DNA of 32,409 nucleotides. Source: Streptomyces triticagri. GTDB lineage: Bacteria; Actinomycetota; Actinomycetes; Streptomycetales; Streptomycetaceae. Location of the stretch: assembly GCF_003429565.1 (NCBI RefSeq), contig NZ_QUAK01000229.1, forward strand, positions 1-32,409. Reading direction: 5' to 3'. The translations under genes and the position numbers were made by a program. This document shows, piece by piece, positions 1 to 6,549 of this stretch; within the stretch, counting starts at the first letter, position 1; each line of letters opens with the position of its first letter. The notes under the pieces are model-generated. The model worked only from the letters and a program-made list of their open reading frames with translations, searched no databases and had not been told where the DNA came from.

Positions 1-1
1 C

Positions 2-73
2 AAGCCGGAACACTTCCTCGCCTTCACCGCCATCGCCGCAACCCTCATATGTCACCGCCGCCTGGCCAAGTGA
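2..73 (+). CDS. IS5-family transposase, C-terminal end (partial)
   Basis: The window opens inside a reading frame that ends HFLAFTAIAATLICHRRLAK and a TGA at 71-73. This tail (HFLAF...A.LICxRRLAK) is typical of the C-terminus of actinobacterial IS5-type DDE transposases, which move the element by cut-and-paste. Only the last 23 codons are visible, so the catalytic domain and start lie left of the window and I cannot tell whether the copy is intact. The insertion-sequence end should lie within the next few tens of bases, next to or overlapping the 3' end of the facing HAD gene. The family call rests on this short tail only. Confidence 0.6.
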   Translation, partial: KPEHFLAFTAIAATLICHRRLAK

Positions 74-81
74 AATGGCGT

Positions 82-726
82 CTAAGAGCCGGTCTGCCGC
101 ATCATCGCTATGGCCTCCGCGACGCCCGGCGCTACGATGTCGGGCTCGCGGCCATAGCCCGCCCACGTCCGGCCGTTGGCCACCCACGCGGTACGGAGCC
201 CCGCTGCCTGGGCTCCTTCGATGTCCGTCTCGGGGTTGTCCCCGACCATCCAGCACTCGGCATCGAACTTGCGACCGCACAGCGCGGCGGCCGTCTCGAA
301 GTGCTCAGGGGCCGGCTTCCTGACCCCGATCTCTTCCGAGACGCAGATGCCATGGAAGTGCGACAAGAGGTCTGACGCAGCAAGCTTGGCCCGCTGAATA
401 TCCCCTGGTCCATTCGTGGCGACACCGAGTACCCACCCGGCAGATCTCAGTGCGTCCAGCCCTTCCCGTACGCCTGGGAAGCACCGTGCCGACCGGGCCA
501 TGCCGGCGACGTACTCACGCCACAAGGCTTCCGGAGGGTCTTCAAGGCCGAGCAGCGCCCGCACATGAACGAAGTCCTCGGGTCGGGCGCGGTCTCCGAG
601 GCGCTCGCGGATGACCGACTCGGATCCGGCAGGCAGGCCGCGCGACCGAGCGAAACCGAGGGCCCAGACCGCCAGGCCCCCTCTGCGGTCCACCAAGGTG
701 TCGTCGAGGTCAAAGAGCGCGAGCAC
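82..726 (-). CDS. HAD-superfamily hydrolase (phosphatase-like)
   Basis: The protein has 214 residues and all HAD motifs: motif I FDLDDT (D6 nucleophile, D8), motif II with T104 in VATNG, motif III K137 in RKPAP, and motif IV GDNPETD (D163, D168). The length and a helical cap between motifs I and II (about residues 15-85) fit a soluble subclass-I phosphatase of the GS/phosphoglycolate phosphatase type; the substrate cannot be read from sequence. The start is GTG at 726, because the DLDDT motif follows at once; the ribosome site is weak. It lies 29 nt downstream of the zinc-ribbon microprotein gene on the same strand, so the two may be co-transcribed. The last codons and TAG stop (82-84) sit beside the end of the insertion sequence, so the extreme C-terminus may have been replaced. 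Confidence 0.85.
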   Translation of the reverse strand: MLALFDLDDTLVDRRGGLAVWALGFARSRGLPAGSESVIRERLGDRARPEDFVHVRALLGLEDPPEALWREYVAGMARSARCFPGVREGLDALRSAGWVLGVATNGPGDIQRAKLAASDLLSHFHGICVSEEIGVRKPAPEHFETAAALCGRKFDAECWMVGDNPETDIEGAQAAGLRTAWVANGRTWAGYGREPDIVAPGVAEAIAMMRQTGS

Positions 727-755
727 GCACCGACGTTACGCCTTGAGCTTGCGCT

Positions 756-851
756 TCAGCGTGTCCGGGGTTGCCAAGCACCACACTTCGGGCACGGCTG
801 GAACACGTTCCCGCGATTGGCCCCACAGCGCTTGCACCTCATGTCTGCCAT
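756..851 (-). CDS. 31-residue zinc-ribbon microprotein
   Basis: The small frame MADMRCKRCGANRGNV... carries two knuckles, CKRCG and CPKCG, with 11 residues between them, which is the geometry of a zinc ribbon that binds one Zn(II) through four cysteines. I chose ATG at 851 because a GGGGAG ribosome site precedes it; the frame is open upstream to 956, but that part has no motif. It lies just upstream of the HAD gene on the same strand and could be its first co-transcribed gene. The function is unknown. Such stand-alone ribbons can be nucleic-acid or protein binding modules, but nothing here decides that. Confidence 0.55.
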   Translation of the reverse strand: MADMRCKRCGANRGNVFQPCPKCGAWQPRTR

Positions 852-966
852 GTCAGCTCCCCGTTGTGTCTCCTGCGACCTGAGTGATGCTAAGGACAGC
901 AGCCCGTCTACGGGAACCCTGAGGCGATCAACGCTCCGCCGCATCGTGATCCTCACCTTGCACCTT

Positions 967-992
967 TAATCGAACACGCGATCTAATCGAAC
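967..992 (+). promoter_or_regulatory. Direct repeat TAATCGAAC before the 995 gene
   Basis: TAATCGAAC occurs at 967-975 and again at 984-992, 17 bp apart start to start, immediately before the ATG at 995. This stretch is AT-richer than its surroundings. It may be an operator or promoter element for the downstream gene, which has no evident ribosome site. The first copy runs into TCGAACACGCGATC, which loosely resembles an actinobacterial LexA box (GAAC-N4-GTTC with one mismatch). Confidence 0.35.
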
Positions 993-994
993 GT

Positions 995-1186
995 ATGCGT
1001 GATATTGATCTGATCCGCACCCAGCAGGAGTGGGATCACGCCTACCGGCAGCTTGCGGAGCGACCAGGGAACACTGCGCTACGGCGCCGACTGATCATGC
1101 TGTCGAATCGCCTGCACAGCGATCCGCGGCTCCGGAGCGAGAGCGCCCGCGCCAGACTGCGGCAGGTCGCTCGCACTGAGCGGTAG
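995..1186 (+). CDS. Small basic helical protein, unknown
   Basis: A 63-residue, strongly charged and Arg-rich protein (MRDIDLIRTQQEWDHAYRQL...) predicted by eye to be all-helical. I do not recognise a family. The ATG at 995 directly follows a repeated TAATCGAAC motif and lacks an obvious Shine-Dalgarno sequence, so translation may be leaderless. It is the only frame at this locus with a believable residue mix. It diverges from the zinc-ribbon/HAD pair (starts at 851 and 995), so the 140-bp gap probably holds both promoters. Confidence 0.5.
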   Translation: MRDIDLIRTQQEWDHAYRQLAERPGNTALRRRLIMLSNRLHSDPRLRSESARARLRQVARTER

Positions 1187-1441
1187 GCGTCGCCCCTTGC
1201 CGGCGCCTCCGGGTAGCGGTCAACGGCGAGGTCAAGGGAACGGCGCCAGCTCGGCCGCAACTGGCCTCCGTGCTACAGGACTTGAGTACTCAGGTTTGTC
1301 AGTGCCACCCGTATGATGGTTGCCGCTCAACCAGTTCCTCCCTTCAGGGTTCCGTCTTCATCGGTGTCGATGTGGGTGCCGGAGGGGGAGGTTTGCCCCG
1401 GCGATTCGATCGGGGCACCACTGGAGGAACAGGAGGAGCAG

Positions 1442-1567
1442 ATGCACAGCTCGAACGAGTGGAAGCCCCGCAGGCGGTGGACCTGGCCCGAGAGGTGGCA
1501 GGTCACGCTCGCTGGCGCGGGCCTGCTGGTGACAGTTGTTGCCACGGTGGGGCAGTTCGTCCGATAG
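1442..1567 (+). CDS. 41-residue single-pass membrane peptide
   Basis: The frame MHSSNEWKPRRRWTWPERWQ begins with a basic, Trp-rich cytoplasmic stretch and continues with one hydrophobic segment (about residues 20-40, VTLAGAGLLVTVVATVGQFV) that ends at the C-terminus. The ATG at 1442 is chosen because AGGAGGAG precedes it at 1431-1438; the frame is open to 1313, but the upstream part lacks protein-like composition. A TATGAT -10-like hexamer lies at 1312-1317. The N-in, C-tail-anchored layout is a visual prediction. No family is recognised. Confidence 0.5.
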   Translation: MHSSNEWKPRRRWTWPERWQVTLAGAGLLVTVVATVGQFVR

Positions 1568-1957
1568 GGCGCCCACCTGCGAGTCCGGTAGTGGCCGTCG
1601 CTGCACATGCAGCGAGCCCGGCCTACTGATACGCGACCGGGCCCGTGAACTGCGTTGGAGTGGCCCGATCCGAATGGCGTCGGGTTGGGCCCTCCAGCGC
1701 ACAACAATATTACAGCGCGTCGGCGAACGACAGTGGACGCGGAAGCACGTCGGTCCGGCGTCGGCCCGACCCTCTCAAGGTCGCGTGAAATCTTCGTGCG
1801 GTGGGGTCGTGGAGCACGCGGTGCATACCAAGATTTGGCATCGGGCGCGGAGGGCCCTGGGGCCACCACCCTGACTCGTGTGGGCCATGTGTGGGCCAGG
1901 TACCTTCCCCTCGAAGGTTAAACGGGCTGTGACCAGTGGAAATGTGACGCGCACTCG
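1568..1957. other. Stretch without a convincing gene
   Basis: I find no frame here with good composition plus a ribosome site on either strand; the open frames in this stretch look like shadows caused by high GC. It ends at the tRNA-Ser fragment. It may be the non-coding end of the older island, where attachment-site accessory sequences would be expected. Confidence 0.4.
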
Positions 1958-2015
1958 CCGGTCTTGAAAACCGTCGTGGCGCAAGTCACCGTGGGTTCAA
2001 ATCCCACACCCACCG
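1958..2015 (+). pseudogene. tRNA-Ser(UGA) 3' fragment (candidate distal att site)
   Basis: The stretch contains an anticodon arm with loop CTTGAAA (anticodon TGA, Ser), a long class-II variable arm (GTGGC GCAA GTCAC), a T-arm GTGGG TTCAAAT CCCAC, and the 3' acceptor strand ACCCACC plus G. The matching 5' acceptor strand (GGTGGGT) and a D-arm are absent: the bases at about 1925-1957 do not pair with it, and the anticodon stem loses its outermost pair. This is therefore the 3' two-thirds of a tRNA-Ser(UGA), which is what an element integrating into that tRNA leaves at its far end. On the + strand, the intact tRNA and element would lie to the left, partly outside the window. A degenerate full-length tRNA is the alternative. 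Confidence 0.6.
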
Positions 2016-2136
2016 CGGTGGTTGAGGGCCCCTGACCAGGAGTATCGGTCGGGGGCCTTCGGCGTGCCGGGTGCTTGCCGTGCACGCGGCAGGATGCGAA
2101 CCGTTGCGGTGCCGATGGCGGCGGCAGACTTGGCCC

Positions 2137-2667
2137 ATGGATGCTGGACTGACCGCACTGCTGGGCGCCGCCGTGGGCTCACTGGCCACCCTCGGCTCCG
2201 CGATGGTCACCGGGCGCGTGGCTGCGCGCTCGCAGTTCGCCCAATGGCGCCGCCAGCACCGGCGGGACGCCTATGCGAACTACCTGGTCGCGCTGTACGA
2301 CCGCGATGTGGCCCTGGACGCGGTGCGCGAGGCGCTGCGGGCGGACTCCCCGGATCTGCGGGAGGTCGACGACCACATGGAGCGCTTCCACGCCCAGGCC
2401 CGCGGCGTTCACCGGGCTGCCGAGTACGTCATCCTCGAAGGCCCGCAATCCGTGGTGCAGGCGCTCCACCGCGCAGTGCACGCGGCCGACGAGCTGGCCG
2501 AGGTCATCCGGCGCATGGTCCGTGACGCCCATGCCGGTGACGCTTCCCGCAAGGCTGCGGACTTCGCACGCGCCGCCGAGCGGGAACACCTCCTGTACCA
2601 GGCGGTCAAGGGCGTCCGCGCAGCGGCATCGGACGTCCTCGGCGATCAACGGATGGGCGGCTCCTAG
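2137..2667 (+). CDS. Membrane-anchored helical protein, unknown
   Basis: A 176-residue protein with one N-terminal hydrophobic segment (about residues 4-22, LTALLGAAVGSLATLGSAMV) followed by a charged, all-helical cytoplasmic region. The pattern (TM, then AARSQFAQWRRQHRRDAY) is common in Streptomyces hypothetical proteins with a short anchor and a long coiled helix bundle; I do not recognise a characterised family. I chose ATG at 2137 because the hydrophobic segment follows directly; the frame is open to 2071 and no ribosome site is strong. It lies between the tRNA-Ser fragment and the left end of the tRNA-Arg element, so it may be the resident chromosomal gene separating two islands. Confidence 0.65.
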   Translation: MDAGLTALLGAAVGSLATLGSAMVTGRVAARSQFAQWRRQHRRDAYANYLVALYDRDVALDAVREALRADSPDLREVDDHMERFHAQARGVHRAAEYVILEGPQSVVQALHRAVHAADELAEVIRRMVRDAHAGDASRKAADFARAAEREHLLYQAVKGVRAAASDVLGDQRMGGS

Positions 2668-2731
2668 CCGCCCGGCTGTAACTCCCTTGGCGCGCGGCCG
2701 CATTGGCCGGCGGGCGGGCTCGGGGCAAAAG

Positions 2732-2767
2732 CCAGAGGCCCCGTGGATTGCTCCACAGGGCCTCTGG
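2732..2767 (-). terminator. Hairpin at distal att copy (original tRNA-Arg terminator)
   Basis: CCAGAGGCCC pairs with GGGCCTCTGG, then after a C/A mismatch GTGGA pairs with TCCAC around a TTGC loop. It is the counterpart of the hairpin behind the intact tRNA-Arg (15618-15653). If crossover took place inside the tRNA, this copy is the chromosome's original tRNA terminator, displaced by about 13 kb. Confidence 0.6.
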
Positions 2768-2816
2768 TCTGCTGTGCACTCGGCAGGATTCGAACCTGCA
2801 ACCTTCTGATCCGTAG
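2761..2816. repeat. Distal attachment site of the AICE (56-bp direct repeat)
   Basis: These 56 bases are identical to 15647-15702. They contain the 3' part of tRNA-Arg(ACG) on the minus strand, from the anticodon loop through the T-arm (CAGGATTCGAACCTG) to the acceptor 3' end, and a few bases beyond. Similarity continues to the left as far as 2725 with five differences (hairpin region) and stops abruptly after 2816 (GATC here, TCAG in the tRNA copy). This is the target-site duplication left by tyrosine-integrase insertion. Confidence 0.9.
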
Positions 2817-2900
2817 GATCGGGCAGCTCGTTGGGAGGGTGGCCCGCCCCCTCCTGGAGTGATCGCCGACGGTGGGGATCACCGGCCTCTGTGTGCCGTT

Positions 2901-2922
2901 GTTGCCGTCAGGGTTGCCGTCA
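2901..2922 (+). repeat. Candidate integrase arm sites, distal end
   Basis: GTTGCCGTCA occurs at 2901-2910 and 2913-2922 in the same orientation, 12 bp apart. The same decamer recurs at 15586-15595 near the other end of the element, with a truncated TGCCGTCA at 15601-15608. Tyrosine integrases with an N-terminal arm-binding domain need such repeats on both sides of the core site. The assignment is inferred from position and repetition. Confidence 0.5.
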
Positions 2923-3046
2923 CTGACGGATCACGAGGCGGCGCGCCTCTCCTCGCGAGATGGCCGAACATGCGCTCTTGACGGTACCCACCGGTCGAGT
3001 GAGAGTCATGCAATCCACTGCAATCGGATCGACGCGGGGAGAGGCC

Positions 3047-3289
3047 ATGCGCTTGCGTTTCCTGGGGATCATCCCGAACACCCCGGACACCGACTCACCA
3101 ACGATCTGGCTGGACGAGGACACGGGGGATCTGCTGATCCAGTCGTACAAGGCCACGGAGGACGAGGTGAAGGCGTGCCAGGAGATCGGCTCGATTCCCG
3201 GTCACTCCACGGCCGTTCCGGACCACGAGACGATCATCCGGCTCCCGAAAGTCATGCGGCAGTACCTGCCGCCTCACGACAGCGAGTAG
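3047..3289 (+). CDS. Small cargo protein upstream of DUF6879 gene
   Basis: An 80-residue acidic protein (MRLRFLGIIPNTPDTDSPTI...) with a predicted beta start and the phrase WLDEDTGDLLIQSYKATEDE. I know this only as a conserved hypothetical type that accompanies DUF6879 and Scr1-like regulators in Streptomyces. ATG at 3047 is preceded by GGGGAGAGG (3037-3045); the frame is open to 2960, but the upstream part lacks a ribosome site. It is the first gene of a cargo operon, 4 nt before the DUF6879 gene. Biochemical function is unknown; an accessory or target-binding role in the regulator module is a guess. Confidence 0.75.
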   Translation: MRLRFLGIIPNTPDTDSPTIWLDEDTGDLLIQSYKATEDEVKACQEIGSIPGHSTAVPDHETIIRLPKVMRQYLPPHDSE

Positions 3290-3293
3290 AGCG

Positions 3294-3806
3294 ATGACGA
3301 ACCCCGTACTTGAGGGTCTGGCCAAGGCCCGGCACTCCGCCGTGCATCTGGAGATGCGTGACGCCTACCAGCCCAGTGACCCCGAGTTCATCGCTTGGCA
3401 GAACGGCAAGCGCCTGGACCCCGATGACCGGTCTTCGTGGTGGCGGCCCTTCCTCGACGTGGTGGCCGAAACTACTGGTCGTGGGGTCGAGATGCGGCGG
3501 GCGCGGATCGTCTCGGAGCCCGTGACGGACTACATCAAGTACGAGTACGACGTGACGTTCCCGAACGTCGCTGCCGGTGAACTGGTCCGCTGGCTGCCGA
3601 GGCGTCAAGCGGCAGACATCGCTCTTCCCGGTACCGACCTGTGGATGTTCGACGGGTCGTCGGTCCTGTTCACGTACTTCTCCGGGATCGGGGAGGTGGT
3701 CGACCGGGAGTGGCGGACCGAGCCAGCCGTCGTGGACCTGGTCGGCGCGGCCTTCGAAGCGGTGTGGGAACGTGCGACCCCGCACGAGGAGTACAAGCCG
3801 GTCTGA
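3294..3806 (+). CDS. DUF6879 family protein
   Basis: A 170-residue protein with the traits of DUF6879 proteins: an N-terminal helix ending in HLEMRDAY, an internal WWRPF-like segment (SSWWRPFLDVV), an RRARIVSEP strand, and a C-terminal WMFDG...LFTYFSG.G segment. DUF6879 is a widespread actinobacterial family usually encoded beside XRE/DUF5753 regulators; it occupies the place DUF397 takes in Scr1/Scr2-type pairs and may act as the regulator's partner. Here it lies 4 nt after the 80-residue gene and 6 nt before the regulator gene, consistent with one operon. No catalytic motif is visible. Confidence 0.8.
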   Translation: MTNPVLEGLAKARHSAVHLEMRDAYQPSDPEFIAWQNGKRLDPDDRSSWWRPFLDVVAETTGRGVEMRRARIVSEPVTDYIKYEYDVTFPNVAAGELVRWLPRRQAADIALPGTDLWMFDGSSVLFTYFSGIGEVVDREWRTEPAVVDLVGAAFEAVWERATPHEEYKPV

Positions 3807-3812
3807 CGCGCC

Positions 3813-4661
3813 ATGGCTGTTTCAGAATCATCGAGTGTTCAGCGGGCCCGACAGGTCCTTGCCGACCGCCTGAGGGAGCTGTGCAAGGACGCGGGCCTTG
3901 ACGGCAAGGACCTTGCTGCGGCGTGCGGTTGGCATCCGTCCAAGGTTTCCCGGATCTCGACCGCGAAGACTGCCCCGTCTGTCGATGACATTCGTGCGTG
4001 GTGTCGAGCGTGCGGCGCTGAGGAGCAGACAGCGGACCTGATCGCGTCTCTGCGAGCCGTCGAAGGCATGTGGGTGTCATGGCGCCGAATGGAACGAGCG
4101 GGACTGCGACGCGCTCAGGAAGCCCGCCTGCCGCTTTACGAGCGGACCAGTTGGTTTCGGGCGTACTCGCCGGGGCTGGTGCCTGGCCTCATGCAGACAT
4201 ACGGGTACACGGAAGATGTGCTCCGGGCCGTTCAGCGGAGGCGGGTGCAGATCGACGATGTGGCGAATGCGGTTGCCGCACGCATGGAGCGTCAACGCGT
4301 CGTGCACGAGGGGCAACGGCGCTTCGCGTTCCTGGTCGAGGAGTCCGTGTTGGGCAACGGGCTCGGTGACGTTGATACGCAGGCCGAGCAACTCGATCAT
4401 TTGCTGTCCATCAGCGCACTCCCCAACGTCAGCGTTGGAGTGGTCCCCACGAGGCTAGGCCGCACACGGATGCCGGTTGAAGGGTTCTGGATCTTCGACA
4501 CAACACAGGTGAACGTGGAACTCGTCTCCGGCTACCTCACGATCACGCAGCCGAGCGAAGTGGCGATGTACGCCGACACGTTCACCGTGCTGGCCGAGAT
4601 GGCGGTCTACGGGGCGAAGGCTCGTGCGCTCATCAGCAAGGCCTTGGACACGCTCACCTAA
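3813..4661 (+). CDS. XRE-type HTH regulator with DUF5753 (Scr1 family)
   Basis: A 282-residue protein with an N-terminal lambda-repressor-like HTH (about residues 15-75; KDLAAACGWHPSKVSRIS is the helix-turn-helix), a short linker, and a DUF5753 domain (about 100-275: YERTSWFRAYSPGLVPGLMQT, then RMERQRVVHE, LLSISALPNVSVGVVP, GYLTITQPSEVAMY). Proteins of this build are named Scr1 family antitoxin-like regulators and pair with small DUF397 or DUF6879 proteins; the BldB/WhiJ systems of Streptomyces development belong to the same class. It follows the DUF6879 gene by 6 nt. A repeat that may be its operator lies right after its stop (4665-4684), in front of the next two genes. Confidence 0.88.
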   Translation: MAVSESSSVQRARQVLADRLRELCKDAGLDGKDLAAACGWHPSKVSRISTAKTAPSVDDIRAWCRACGAEEQTADLIASLRAVEGMWVSWRRMERAGLRRAQEARLPLYERTSWFRAYSPGLVPGLMQTYGYTEDVLRAVQRRRVQIDDVANAVAARMERQRVVHEGQRRFAFLVEESVLGNGLGDVDTQAEQLDHLLSISALPNVSVGVVPTRLGRTRMPVEGFWIFDTTQVNVELVSGYLTITQPSEVAMYADTFTVLAEMAVYGAKARALISKALDTLT

Positions 4662-4664
4662 TCT

Positions 4665-4684
4665 GTGCGCAATCAGGTGCAATT
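4665..4684 (+). promoter_or_regulatory. Direct repeat GTGCGCAAT / GTGCAATT
   Basis: GTGCGCAAT (4665-4673) and GTGCAATT (4677-4684) are tandem half-sites 12 bp apart (start to start) in the 92-bp gap between the Scr1-type regulator and the next gene. The second merges with TTGACT (4683-4688), a -35-like hexamer. The position suggests an operator for the upstream-encoded regulator over the 4754-5205 pair. Confidence 0.4.
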
Positions 4685-4753
4685 GACTGGGAGTTGAGGG
4701 CGCCCCGTTCCTAGCGTGGTCATCACCAGCTCACGCGAGGGGACGGCGGACAC

Positions 4754-4948
4754 ATGGCCACCAATGCGCAGACCAGCGGGATCAGGGATGAGTACACCAC
4801 CTACCCACCTTCGGGTAGTCGCTGCTCCAACTGCAATCAGGGCTTCGTCCCCCTCGTGCCCGCACGCCGGGCGGTGCAGGAACGATCATCGGGTCCACCC
4901 CTCGTGCTCTACCGGCACTTCAGCTGCCCTGAGGTGAAGGCGCGATGA
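4754..4948 (+). CDS. Small Cys-containing cargo protein, unknown
   Basis: A 64-residue protein with one CSNC knuckle (residues 24-27) and a later Cys in HFSCPE, so it may bind zinc, although a full four-ligand set is not evident. ATG at 4754 is preceded by GAGGGGAC. Its stop overlaps the next start (ATGA at 4945-4948), so the two are translationally coupled. I recognise it only as a small protein of the type found next to Scr1/DUF6879 loci. Function unknown. Confidence 0.65.
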   Translation: MATNAQTSGIRDEYTTYPPSGSRCSNCNQGFVPLVPARRAVQERSSGPPLVLYRHFSCPEVKAR

Positions 4949-5205
4949 TCCCGCTCCACCAGTACAAGAGCGCGCGGGCAGAGGCTGACCATCTGGCCGG
5001 ACTTATCCAGGCCGCACTTCTGCGCGCCGGGGTACCTGAGGCGGAAGTGTCACAGGTACGTGCCCTGGTGGCTCGTTCCGGGCGCGCGTACATCAAATTC
5101 GGTGCCCTGAAGATCGGTTCCGCAACCAAGCTTCTCGAAGCACTGCCCCTGTCAGAGGTGCAGTCTGTGCCGTCCCCTGAGCTTCCCGCCGACGCGTTCG
5201 ACTGA
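4945..5205 (+). CDS. Small helical cargo protein, unknown
   Basis: An 86-residue protein (MIPLHQYKSARAEADHLAGL...) made of an amphipathic helix, a hydrophilic loop and a short strand region (GRAYIKFGALKIGSATKLLEAL). No family is recognised. Its start overlaps the stop of the 64-residue gene by 4 nt. It closes the rightward cargo operon; a strong hairpin follows at 5258-5297. With the DUF6879/Scr1 genes it forms a five-gene module that travels with the element. Confidence 0.7.
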   Translation: MIPLHQYKSARAEADHLAGLIQAALLRAGVPEAEVSQVRALVARSGRAYIKFGALKIGSATKLLEALPLSEVQSVPSPELPADAFD

Positions 5206-5257
5206 CCTACCTCTCCCCCTGCCCCGTCCTTGCGCCTCCCCGTGCGCATCGACGGCA

Positions 5258-5297
5258 GCCCCGTCCGGCGACGGCGAGCAAGACCGCCGGGCGGGGC
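5258..5297 (+). terminator. Terminator hairpin after cargo operon
   Basis: A 13-bp stem pairs 5258-5270 (GCCCCGTCCGGCG) with 5285-5297 (CGCCGGGCGGGGC), with one T-G wobble and a 14-nt loop; ATTCTGC follows. Its position 53 nt after the last gene of the rightward cargo operon suits a terminator. Confidence 0.6.
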
Positions 5298-5407
5298 ATT
5301 CTGCATGCCGCGGATGACCACGCGGCCGGCCGTAGCGGCTTTGGGCGGTGTCCTGTTCGGGTTGGGGTCGGGCATGGTCAGGGGGCCATACGCTCGCTCA
5401 GCAACTC

Positions 5408-5429
5408 GGGCAGGCTTTTGGGCCTGCCC
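5408..5429. terminator. Hairpin between convergent cargo genes
   Basis: GGGCAGGC (5408-5415) pairs perfectly with GCCTGCCC (5422-5429) around TTTTGG. It lies in the 343-nt gap between convergent genes ending at 5205 and 5549, which holds no gene I can support. It probably serves the leftward lipoprotein gene, possibly both directions. Confidence 0.5.
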
Positions 5430-5548
5430 TTGGGTGGCACGAGTGGCTCCCTGGCCTTGCCCGACACGGGCCCCGGCCCAAACAGGTGCGTAAAGCCGTG
5501 TAGGCCGGCCGCCCCAGCCACGGTGTCTCGGCATTCTTGAGCGCGAGA

Positions 5549-6445
5549 TCAGCTCTCGTTCGACGCAATTCCTTGCGGTCCCTTGTGCAGGATGGGCCGC
5601 CCTGTGATGGCGTCGAGCAGGATACGGCTGCCCAGGGGACGCTTGAGCTCTACTGTCACCTGCTGCATCTTTGCCTGCTTAGTACAGTTGCCGTCATGCT
5701 CAGCGCGCTTGACGGTGGCCGACAATACGACGCTCCCTCGGGTTTCCAGAACCTCCACCTTCGGCCCATTGTCGCAAGCTCCGTGGAGGGCGATTACGGT
5801 GACCGAGCGTCCATCTTCCGCAATCAGCCGGTTGACCGGAAGACCAGGGACGTCGTCGGCCCGCTTGATGGGCGTTTGGGCGCGCTTCGACGGATGGACA
5901 GCTGAAGCCTTGAGGGGAGCGTCGTAGCCATCGAGTGTGAACAGCCAGGCCGGGACCGTTGCAGGGCCGCGGCTTGTGGCTACACGCATCGTGCCCAACT
6001 TTGCTCCGGTCACGGTGAGTTGAGGTCTCTCGCCAGCGCGGTTTCGCGCCAAGGACTCGTATGCCTTCTCCGCGTCAATCAGAGGTTGGGTGAGCGACTT
6101 GTCTCCAGCCCAGGTGACCCGACCGCTTGTCGCTGTTCCGCTGGGTAGCTTGCCTCGCAGGGCAAAGTTGCCCTTCTCGTAGGCATGTTCGTCAACCTTG
6201 TCATGCAAACCGCCCTGTGGTAGCTGAACTTCTTCTTCCATGGGGTAGTAGCCCGTACGCCAGGCGGCAGTTGCGGTGGAATCGTCGTCCCAGGCCTGAG
6301 CAACCTGTCGGGCACGATCCCTGAGCGCTTCGGAGTCGTTGCCGACCGCCGCCTGGGTGCCACAACCAGCACTTACCCCCAGGGCAGTCGCGGTCAGGGC
6401 AATCCCGCCGATGACACCGACCGAGCGTGATGCCGTGTGATGCAT
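5549..6445 (-). CDS. Secreted lipoprotein, unknown (cargo)
   Basis: A 298-residue protein with a Sec signal peptide (residues 1-27) ending in VSAGC, so Cys28 is a likely lipid-modified residue, although Ser at -3 is not the preferred lipobox residue. The mature part is mixed alpha/beta, with YYPMEEEVQLP, PAWLFTLDGYD and a late pair of cysteines (ALHGACDNGP, DGNCTKQ). The WLFTLDGYDAPL segment is typical of Streptomyces surface lipoproteins of unknown role. ATG at 6445 has GGGAGG 6 nt upstream. It lies 104 nt downstream of the S1 protease gene on the same strand, so the pair may be one unit; protease chaperone, inhibitor or substrate roles are speculative. Confidence 0.75.
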   Translation of the reverse strand: MHHTASRSVGVIGGIALTATALGVSAGCGTQAAVGNDSEALRDRARQVAQAWDDDSTATAAWRTGYYPMEEEVQLPQGGLHDKVDEHAYEKGNFALRGKLPSGTATSGRVTWAGDKSLTQPLIDAEKAYESLARNRAGERPQLTVTGAKLGTMRVATSRGPATVPAWLFTLDGYDAPLKASAVHPSKRAQTPIKRADDVPGLPVNRLIAEDGRSVTVIALHGACDNGPKVEVLETRGSVVLSATVKRAEHDGNCTKQAKMQQVTVELKRPLGSRILLDAITGRPILHKGPQGIASNES

Positions 6446-6549
6446 GTGGCCTCCCAGACGAACGGCGCGACAACTAGTCGCCTTGCTCCTATGACGTGAC
6501 TGAGCCCGCGCGGGTTTCGTTGAGTGGGGCAGCGCGCTCAGTCAGTGCC

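Noticed and set aside
1921..2015. A complete tRNA-Ser gene
   Set aside because: The 5' acceptor strand needed to pair with ACCCACC is missing and no D-arm forms, so only a 3' fragment is supported.
2741..2767. CRISPR repeat or insertion-sequence terminal repeat
   Set aside because: The hairpin occurs once at each att copy and is explained as a tRNA terminator; no spacer array or transposase is associated.
2960..3046. N-terminal extension of the 80-residue cargo gene
   Set aside because: The ribosome site GGGGAGAGG sits directly before ATG 3047, and the upstream part has no protein-like pattern.
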